Below are positions 14,742 through 20,634 of a stretch of 23,007 bases of DNA, in pieces. The stretch comes from Palsa-601 sp052146895. Its GTDB lineage: Bacteria > Actinomycetota > Acidimicrobiia > Acidimicrobiales > Bog-793. Positions within the stretch are counted from its first letter, which is position 1, and every line of letters begins with the position of its first letter. The translations under genes were made by a program, and so were the position numbers. The notes below the pieces were generated by a model. That model had not been told where the DNA came from. It did not search any database and saw only the letters and a list, made by a program, of their open reading frames with translations. The stretch covers positions 1 to 23,007 of the forward strand of contig JBKQLZ010000301.1 of assembly GCA_052146895.1 (NCBI GenBank), in the 5' to 3' direction.

Positions 14742-16298
14742 GTGGCGATCCGCACCCGCATCCTCATCGTCGTCGTAGCGCTCGTCTTCGTAGCGCTGAC
14801 GGTGCTCGATATCGTCTCGTACACGGTGGTCCGCCACTCGCTGATCTCGAACGCGGACACCGAGCTCCAGGCAGCGGCGCCGACGTTTCTCCACTCGCTT
14901 CATGACCTGCTGAACACCGGTGAGCCCGGGGCGCTGTGCGGTGGCCTGCCGCTCAACTCCTTCGGGGCGATCTACACGACCACCGGCACGCCGACCCACG
15001 TCGTCGACAGTTGCCCTCTCGTCTCGGGCGTGAAGCTCCCGAAGCTGCCGAGCTCGTTCTTGAGCACAGTCGATAGCTCGACCGACCCGGTGAGCACGAC
15101 GATCTCGTCGTACCGGGTGATGGTCCAGCAAGCGACGTTGACCGGGCAGGGCCCGCCCACCCCGATCATCTTCGTCGTCGGCGAACCGATCGCCCCGGTC
15201 AACTCGACGCTCGGCACGGTCCTGTTGCTCGAGCTGCTCGTGACGGGCTCAATCCTCGTCGCGGTCGGGGCGACGGCCTTCTTCCTCGTGCAGCTCGGGC
15301 TGAGGCCGCTCGAGGCAATGGCCGGCACGGCCGGGGAGATCGCAGCGGGTGACCTTTCCCGCCGGGTGGAGGACGCCGACGAGCGAACTGAGGTGGGTCG
15401 GCTCGGCTCGTCGCTCAACGTCATGTTGTCGAGGATCGAGCAGGCGTTCCGGGCGAAGGAGGCTTCGGAGGAGCAATTGCGGCGTTTCGTCGCAGATGCC
15501 TCGCACGAGCTGCGCACTCCGCTCACGTCTATCCGCGGATACGCGGAGCTCTTCCGTGACGGGGGTGTGGCACGCCCTGAAGACCTGGCCGCAGCGCTGC
15601 GGCGCATTGACAGCGAGTCTTCCCGTATGTCGGGGTTAGTAGAGGACCTCCTGCTCCTGGCACGCCTCGATCAGGGGCGCCCGTTCGACATGTCACCGGT
15701 CGACCTCGTGACCGTTGTGGAGGACGTCGTTCGTGACTCGTTGGTTGTGGCCCCGGACCGCGAGATCTCCGTGCGGATGTCGCCCGGCGACCTCGTCGCT
15801 CTCGGCGACGAGGAGCGGCTGCACCAGGTGATCGCCAATCTCGTCTCGAACGCGTTGGCCCACACGCCGGAGCGATCCCCGGTCGAGGTCGTCGGCAACC
15901 AAGCCGGGAGCTATGTCCGCCTGCAGGTCATCGACCACGGGCCGGGAATCCCGGAGGAGGAGCGGTCGAAGGTGTTCGATCGTTTCTGGCGGGCTGACGA
16001 GTCACGGCAGCGCACGAAGGGTGGGAACGGCCTCGGACTGTCGATCGTGGCAGCTGTCGTCTTCGCCCATGGGGGACGGGTGTTCGTCGAGGACACGCCC
16101 GGCGGCGGAGCCACCTTCGTCGTCGACCTGCCTGCTGCGGCCGCCGCCGAAGGTGGCACGGACGACGGTGCCGGCGCCGGCCTCGGCGCCGATGCGGACG
16201 CCGACTCGGCCGCGCACCGGGCGTGGGGCGCCGCCATTCCGGTCGCCCCGCTCCTCCCCGAAGAGCTCGTGCAGGTGCCGACCACTCGGCCAGAATGA
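14742..16298 (+). CDS. Sensor histidine kinase (HAMP, HisKA, HATPase)
   Basis: Product of 518 residues from GTG 14742. TM1 at about 7-29, an extracellular loop (30-157) with Cys66 and Cys91 that could form a disulphide, TM2 at about 158-184, HAMP (185-240) ending in EVGRLGSSLNVML, H-box with phospho-accepting His255 (ADASHELRTPLTSIRGY), N-box (HQVIANLVSNALAHTP), G1 (DHGPGIP), F-box (FDRFWRAD) and G2 (GGNGLGLSIV). All kinase boxes are complete. The tail (466-518) is a low-complexity Ala/Gly/Asp extension beyond the ATPase domain. The gene follows its response regulator in the usual order and has no obvious ribosome site of its own, suggesting coupling. The signal sensed cannot be inferred; the architecture resembles the actinobacterial CutS/TcrY type. 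Confidence 0.94.
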   Translation: MAIRTRILIVVVALVFVALTVLDIVSYTVVRHSLISNADTELQAAAPTFLHSLHDLLNTGEPGALCGGLPLNSFGAIYTTTGTPTHVVDSCPLVSGVKLPKLPSSFLSTVDSSTDPVSTTISSYRVMVQQATLTGQGPPTPIIFVVGEPIAPVNSTLGTVLLLELLVTGSILVAVGATAFFLVQLGLRPLEAMAGTAGEIAAGDLSRRVEDADERTEVGRLGSSLNVMLSRIEQAFRAKEASEEQLRRFVADASHELRTPLTSIRGYAELFRDGGVARPEDLAAALRRIDSESSRMSGLVEDLLLLARLDQGRPFDMSPVDLVTVVEDVVRDSLVVAPDREISVRMSPGDLVALGDEERLHQVIANLVSNALAHTPERSPVEVVGNQAGSYVRLQVIDHGPGIPEEERSKVFDRFWRADESRQRTKGGNGLGLSIVAAVVFAHGGRVFVEDTPGGGATFVVDLPAAAAAEGGTDDGAGAGLGADADADSAAHRAWGAAIPVAPLLPEELVQVPTTRPE

Positions 16299-16302
16299 GT
16301 GG

Positions 16303-16662
16303 GTGCCGGAGCTCGAGTACGACGACCGCCCCTGGGGGAACTACACGGTCCTCGAGGACGCCGACGGTCACAAGGTCAAGAGGATCGTGGTCCATCCCGG
16401 GCACCGCTTGAGCTACCAGGTGCACGCTCGCCGTGCCGAGCACTGGTTCGTCGTGACCGGCGAGGGAGCCGTGACGCTCGACGGCGACGTGGTGGCGGTT
16501 ACAGCCGGCTCGGCGATCGACGTCCCGACGGGCACGCCGCATCGGATCGAGAACACCGGCACGACGGAGCTCGTCTTCATCGAGGTGCAGCACGGTGAGT
16601 ACTTCGGTGAGGACGACATCGTGAGGCTCGAAGACGACTTCGGCCGGGTGACCCCCGAATAA
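16303..16662 (+). CDS. Stand-alone cupin, mannose-6-phosphate isomerase type II-like
   Basis: Product of 119 residues from GTG 16303, 4 nt after the kinase stop, so it probably belongs to the same transcript. It matches the cupin domain found at the C-terminus of bifunctional ManC proteins: RPWGNYTVLED, KVKRIVVHPGHRLSYQVH, RAEHWFVVTGEG, IDVPTGTPHRIEN, EVQHGEYFGEDDIVRLEDDFGR. Metal-ligand candidates are His41, Glu46/His47 and His80. The guanylyltransferase half is missing, and the length is a complete single cupin, not a fragment. It may isomerise mannose-6-phosphate and fructose-6-phosphate for GDP-mannose supply, or bind another sugar phosphate. Its stop codon TAA is the first part of the inverted repeat that carries the dnaE2 SOS box. 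Confidence 0.9.
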   Translation: MPELEYDDRPWGNYTVLEDADGHKVKRIVVHPGHRLSYQVHARRAEHWFVVTGEGAVTLDGDVVAVTAGSAIDVPTGTPHRIENTGTTELVFIEVQHGEYFGEDDIVRLEDDFGRVTPE

Positions 16663-16699
16663 GCGCGGGTCTACGAACATACGTTCGTAGACCCGCGCT
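16662..16699. repeat. 38-nt perfect inverted repeat with central SOS box
   Basis: Left arm 16662-16678 and right arm 16683-16699 are fully complementary over 17 nt around ATAC. The outer parts are GC-rich (GCGCGGGT/ACCCGCGC) and the inner 8+8 nt are the LexA site. As RNA it would be a very stable hairpin starting at the last base of the cupin stop codon, so it may also act as a terminator. No T run follows. Confidence 0.9.
16671..16690. promoter_or_regulatory. LexA (SOS) box of dnaE2
   Basis: CTACGAAC-atac-GTTCGTAG: core GAAC-N4-GTTC with 8-nt arms, nearly the same as the box before imuA'. It lies over the expected -35 region, since the -10 is TAACCT at 16699-16704. Confidence 0.9.
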
Positions 16700-16704
16700 A
16701 ACCT
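16699..16704 (+). promoter_or_regulatory. -10 element (TAACCT) of dnaE2
   Basis: TAACCT ends 7 nt before GTG 16712, implying a leaderless dnaE2 mRNA. Its first base is the last base of the inverted repeat. Confidence 0.5.
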
Positions 16705-16711
16705 CTCCCGG

Positions 16712-19700
16712 GTGAGGTACGCCGAGCTCCACTGCCACTCGAGCTTCAGCTTCCTCGACGGGGCCTCGCACCCCGAGCAGCTCGTCGCCGAGGCGTCACG
16801 GCTCGGCCTCGAGGCCCTTGCGCTGACCGATCACGAGGGTTTGTACGGGATCGTGCGTTTCTTCGAGGCGGCGCGCGAGGCCGGGATGCGGACGGTCTAC
16901 GGTGCCGAGCTGGCTCTCGCCGGCGGCGGGCCGGCCGCCCCCCGGACCCGCGTCCCGGACCCTGCAGGTTCGCATCTCGTCCTGCTCGCCCGAGACCCCG
17001 AGGGCTACACCCGTCTCGCGCGGGCATTGAGCGAGGCGCATCTCGCCGGCGGCGAGAAACTTCGCCCAGCCCACCGCCTCTCCCGCCTCGGCGAGCTCTC
17101 GGGCGGCCACCTCGTGGCACTCACCGGTTGCCGGAAGGGAGCGGTCCCCCGCGCACTCGTCGACGAAGGCCCAACCGCGGCCGCCCGTGAGCTCGACCAG
17201 CTCGTCGAGCACTTCGGCGCCGACAACGTGGCCGTCGAGCTCTGGGACCACGGCGATCCGATCGACTCCGCGAGAAACGATGCGCTTTCCGCCCTAGCAG
17301 CCCGCCGCTCACTCCCGATCCTCGCGACGAACGTCGTCCACTACGCCCGCCCGGCAGACAGGCGGATCGCGACGGTGCTCGCCGCTGTGCGGTCTGGTCG
17401 CCCACTCGACGAGCTAGACGGCTGGCTCCCGGCGGGCACCTCCGCCCATTTGAGGTCCGGGGCGGAGCAGGCGAGGCGCTTTGCGCGGTATCCAGGAGCG
17501 GTCGAGTACGCGGCGGATCTCGGGTTGAGCTGCGCGTTCGACCTGAAGCTCGTGGCGCCGAAGCTGCCGGACTTCCCAGTGCCAAAAGGGCACACGGAGA
17601 TGACGTGGCTGCGGGCGCTCGTCGACGAGAGGGCGCCACGCCGCTACGGGACCCGTGATGCCGAGACGACCAAGGGCGCATGGCGCCAGCTCGACCACGA
17701 GCTCGCGATGATCGAGCAGCTCGACTTCGCCGGCTACTTCCTCATCGTCTTCGACATCGTCGAGTTCTGCCGTCGCAGTGACATCTTCTGTCAGGGTCGG
17801 GGCTCGGCTGCGAGCTCGGCGGTCTGTTACGTCCTCGGGATCACGAACGCCGATGCCGTCACGCTTGGGCTGCTGTTCGAGCGGTTCCTCTCGCCAGAGC
17901 GCGACGGGCCGCCCGACATCGACGTCGACATCGAGAGCGGGCGGCGCGAGGAGGTCATCCAGTACGTCTACGGGCGCTACGGCCGCGAATGCGCAGCCCT
18001 CGTCGCGGTGACCGTGACCTACCGTGCCCGCTCGGCGATCCGGGATGCCGGGAAGGCGTTCGGGCACCCAGCCGGCCAGGTCGACCGCTGGGCGAAGGAC
18101 ATCGAGCGATGGGGCTCGCTCGGTGGCCACGGAGGGCTTGCCGGCGACCGCAGTGGTCACTGGTCGTGGTGGTCGGGCGAGGTCGCGCGCGAGGTGGCAG
18201 AGCAGGATGCGGCCCGATTGGGTGGTCAGCCCGGGAAGCCCGGTCAGCCTGGTCAGCCTGGTCAGCCCAAGCTGCCCGGGCTGCCGGGGCGCGACGACGT
18301 CGCCCGCGAGCCTCTCGGCCCGGGTGAGACGCTTGCCGGGACGGAGATCCCTCTCCCCGTGCTTGCCGCTGCCATCGAGCTCGAGGGCTTCCCACGCCAT
18401 CTCGGCATCCATCCTGGCGGGATGGTCATCTGCGACCGGCCAGTCTCCGAGGTCTGCCCGGTCGAGTGGGCTCGGATGAAGGACCGGACAGTGCTCCAGT
18501 GGGACAAGGACGACTGTGCGGTGGTCGGGCTCGTGAAGTTCGACCTGCTCGGCCTCGGAATGCTCGAAGGGCTCCACAGGGCGATCGACAGCGTGGCCTC
18601 CTACCACGGCGTCGCGCTCGACATGGCGACGATCCCGCAGGACGACGAGGTCTACGACATGCTCTGCCGGGGGGATTCGGTCGGGGTCTTCCAGGTCGAG
18701 AGCCGTGCCCAGATGGCGACCTTGCCGAGGTTGCAGCCGAGGACTTTCTACGATCTCGTCGTCGAGGTGGCCCTCATCCGCCCAGGCCCGATCCAGGGCG
18801 GATCGGTTCACCCCTACATCCGCCGGCGGAACGGCTTCGAGCCGGTCACTTTTTTGCATCCGGTGTTCGAGCGGAGCCTCGCCAAGACGCTCGGAGTGCC
18901 GCTCTTCCAAGAGCAGCTCATGGAGATGGCGATCGACGCCGCCGGGTTCAGTGCGGCCGAAGCCGACCAGCTCCGCCAGGCAATGGGGTCGAAACGCTCC
19001 GCCGCCCGCATGGAGCGCCTCCGAGAACGGCTCTTTGCGGGGATGGCGGAACGGGGGATCGTCGGCGAGATCGCCGAGGAGATCTGGGTCAAGTTGCGGG
19101 CCTTCGCGAACTTCGGCTTTCCCGAGAGCCATTCGGTCTCTTTCGCCTACCTCGTGTATGTGAGCGCGTGGCTGAAGTTGAAGTACCCCGCTGCGTTTCT
19201 TGCTGCCTTGCTCAACTCACAACCCATGGGGTTCTGGGCGCCCCACACGCTCGTTGCCGACGCCCGCCGCCACGGGGTGGTCGTGCGCGGGCCCGAGGTG
19301 AACCGGAGCGAGGCGCTCGCCTCGCTCGAGCGGGTCGACCCCTCACGCCCCGAACCGGCCGTCCGCCTCGGGATCGCCTCGGTGAAAGGGGTCGGCGAAG
19401 AGCTCGCCGGAGTGATCGCAGCGGGCCGGCCCTACGAGGACTTGGAAGATCTCGCTCGGCGTTCGGGGGCGGGCAAGGGCGTGCTCGAGGCGCTGTCGAC
19501 TGCAGGTGCGGTGTCCGAGCTGTCCCGGTTCCCCGGGTCGGGAGGGCTCTCCCGGCGCGAAGCGCTCTGGATCTCCGGGGCGGCCTCGGAGTCGAGGCCC
19601 GACCGGTTGCCGGGCACCGTCGTCGGCACCGTCGTGCCGGTGCTCCCGGAGATGACACCGTTCGAAGAGCTGACAGCCGACTTGAAGACACTCGGCCTCT

Positions 19701-20089
19701 CGCCCGAGTCCTCACCGATGGCCTTCGCCCGCGAGGCGCTCACTGCGCGGGGAGCAGTCACGATCGCTTCCCTGCTCGATGCCGAGGACGGGAGCCGCGT
19801 CACGATCGCGGGGATCGTGACGCACCGCCAACGGCCGGCGACCGCAGGAGGCGTCACGTTCTTGAACATCGAGGACGAGACAGGGCTGTTGAACGTCATC
19901 TGCTCGACCGGGCTCTGGGTGCGCTACCGAAAGGTTGCGCGGTCCGCGGTCGTCATGCTCGTCCGTGGGCGCCTCGAGAGGGCTGACGGTGGGAACCGGG
20001 AGGCGCTCAGCTCGGCGAACCTCATCGCCGAGTATCTCGAGGGCGTCGACTTCCCGTCAGTCTCGGTGTCGTCACGGGACTTTCGCTGA
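16712..20089 (+). CDS. dnaE2: Error-prone DNA polymerase DnaE2
   Basis: Product of 1125 residues, a C-family polymerase alpha subunit of the DnaE2/ImuC type, slightly long for the group. PHP domain at the start (RYAELHCHSSFSFLDGAS, LTDHEGLYG). Palm acidic residues: PDIDVD (401-406) and Asp611 in VKFDLLGLGML. Fingers: HYIRRRNG-type and GVPLFQEQLMEMAIDAAGFSAAEADQLRQAMG. Helix-hairpin-helix near 890-940. A C-terminal OB domain (VTIAGIVTHRQRPATAGGVTFLNIEDETG) is the hallmark that separates DnaE2 from DnaE1. It performs lesion bypass with ImuA'/ImuB and the clamp, causing damage-induced mutations. GTG 16712 fits the TAACCT box. Oddity: a Gly/Pro/Gln repeat insertion at residues 504-527. It has its own SOS promoter and is separated from imuA'-imuB by about 2.8 kb. 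Confidence 0.96.
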   Translation: MRYAELHCHSSFSFLDGASHPEQLVAEASRLGLEALALTDHEGLYGIVRFFEAAREAGMRTVYGAELALAGGGPAAPRTRVPDPAGSHLVLLARDPEGYTRLARALSEAHLAGGEKLRPAHRLSRLGELSGGHLVALTGCRKGAVPRALVDEGPTAAARELDQLVEHFGADNVAVELWDHGDPIDSARNDALSALAARRSLPILATNVVHYARPADRRIATVLAAVRSGRPLDELDGWLPAGTSAHLRSGAEQARRFARYPGAVEYAADLGLSCAFDLKLVAPKLPDFPVPKGHTEMTWLRALVDERAPRRYGTRDAETTKGAWRQLDHELAMIEQLDFAGYFLIVFDIVEFCRRSDIFCQGRGSAASSAVCYVLGITNADAVTLGLLFERFLSPERDGPPDIDVDIESGRREEVIQYVYGRYGRECAALVAVTVTYRARSAIRDAGKAFGHPAGQVDRWAKDIERWGSLGGHGGLAGDRSGHWSWWSGEVAREVAEQDAARLGGQPGKPGQPGQPGQPKLPGLPGRDDVAREPLGPGETLAGTEIPLPVLAAAIELEGFPRHLGIHPGGMVICDRPVSEVCPVEWARMKDRTVLQWDKDDCAVVGLVKFDLLGLGMLEGLHRAIDSVASYHGVALDMATIPQDDEVYDMLCRGDSVGVFQVESRAQMATLPRLQPRTFYDLVVEVALIRPGPIQGGSVHPYIRRRNGFEPVTFLHPVFERSLAKTLGVPLFQEQLMEMAIDAAGFSAAEADQLRQAMGSKRSAARMERLRERLFAGMAERGIVGEIAEEIWVKLRAFANFGFPESHSVSFAYLVYVSAWLKLKYPAAFLAALLNSQPMGFWAPHTLVADARRHGVVVRGPEVNRSEALASLERVDPSRPEPAVRLGIASVKGVGEELAGVIAAGRPYEDLEDLARRSGAGKGVLEALSTAGAVSELSRFPGSGGLSRREALWISGAASESRPDRLPGTVVGTVVPVLPEMTPFEELTADLKTLGLSPESSPMAFAREALTARGAVTIASLLDAEDGSRVTIAGIVTHRQRPATAGGVTFLNIEDETGLLNVICSTGLWVRYRKVARSAVVMLVRGRLERADGGNREALSSANLIAEYLEGVDFPSVSVSSRDFR
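18224..18286 (+). repeat. 9-bp in-frame tandem repeats in dnaE2
   Basis: Seven degenerate 9-bp units, three to five of them close to GGTCAGCCY (18224, 18242, 18251 and 18260 best; 18233 GGGAAGCCC). They encode a collagen-like GQPGKPGQPGQPGQPKLPG run in a loop of the palm region, before the conserved FPRHLGIHPGGMV. Confidence 0.85.
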
Positions 20090-20100
20090 CGGGCCGAGAA

Positions 20101-20127
20101 TTGACTCGTGCACGCGTGCACTAACGT
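20101..20127 (+). promoter_or_regulatory. Promoter with 14-bp palindromic operator before the GNAT gene
   Basis: TTGACT (20101-20106) and TAACGT (20122-20127) flank the perfect palindrome GTGCACGCGTGCAC (20108-20121). The spacer is a short 15 bp. TAACGT ends 6 nt before GTG 20134, giving a leaderless start. A palindrome filling the spacer is a typical repressor site; the regulator is unknown and the sequence is not an SOS box. Confidence 0.5.
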
Positions 20128-20133
20128 CAGGGC

Positions 20134-20634
20134 GTGAAGAGGGCCGCCTTCATATCGAGAGTCGAGACCGACTCCGAGTTTGCGGACCTCGGCGTTCTCA
20201 TCCGTGAGTACGTCGCCTCGCTGCCCTTCACCCTTGACTTTCAGGACTTCGAGGGCGAACTGGCCGAGCTGCGAGAGATCTTCGCGCCACCTGGGGGAGC
20301 CGCCTTCCTCGCCTACGACGATCTGGCACCGGTCGGCTGCGTGGGCGTCCGGCGCTGGAGCGACGGTGTGGCCGAGCTGAAGCGGATGTACGTGCGGCCG
20401 CAGGGGCGAGGGCGAGGGCTCGGCCGAGGACTGTGTGTGGCCAGTATCAGCGCCGCAAGGGACCTCGGGTACTCGAGCATCCGCTTGGACACGGTGGCCG
20501 AGCTGACGGTAGCGGGGGAGATCTATACGAGCTTGGGTTTTGTGCTTATACCCCCGTATCGCGAGAATCCCCTCGCGAGCGCCCGCTACTACGAGCTCCG
20601 ACTGGAGCCGGACGAGGACGAGAAAGTCAACTGA
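20134..20634 (+). CDS. GNAT family N-acetyltransferase
   Basis: Product of 166 residues from leaderless GTG 20134. Motif A is clear at about 87-104: ELKRMYVRPQGRGRGLGRGL, with the acetyl-CoA pyrophosphate loop QGRGRG. Then LGYSSIRLDTVAELTVAGEIYTSLGFVLIPPY, the usual motif B with a Tyr general-acid candidate, and a final ARYYELRLEP. The layout matches small GNAT enzymes acting on small molecules; the acceptor is unknown. Its TGA is followed at once by the ATG of the MmpL gene, so the two are very likely translationally coupled, sharing one promoter with a palindromic operator. It follows dnaE2 by 44 nt but has its own promoter, so SOS control is not needed. Confidence 0.9.
   Translation: MKRAAFISRVETDSEFADLGVLIREYVASLPFTLDFQDFEGELAELREIFAPPGGAAFLAYDDLAPVGCVGVRRWSDGVAELKRMYVRPQGRGRGLGRGLCVASISAARDLGYSSIRLDTVAELTVAGEIYTSLGFVLIPPYRENPLASARYYELRLEPDEDEKVN

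Noticed and set aside
16662..16699. Insertion-sequence end or attachment site
   Set aside because: No transposase or target duplication is near; the centre is a standard LexA box, so an operator/hairpin reading fits better.
17414..19132. A 572-codon minus-strand frame inside dnaE2
   Set aside because: Mirror of conserved DnaE2 motifs, with no independent support.
20108..20121. Third SOS box before the GNAT gene
   Set aside because: GTGCACGCGTGCAC lacks the GAAC-N4-GTTC core required for actinobacterial LexA.
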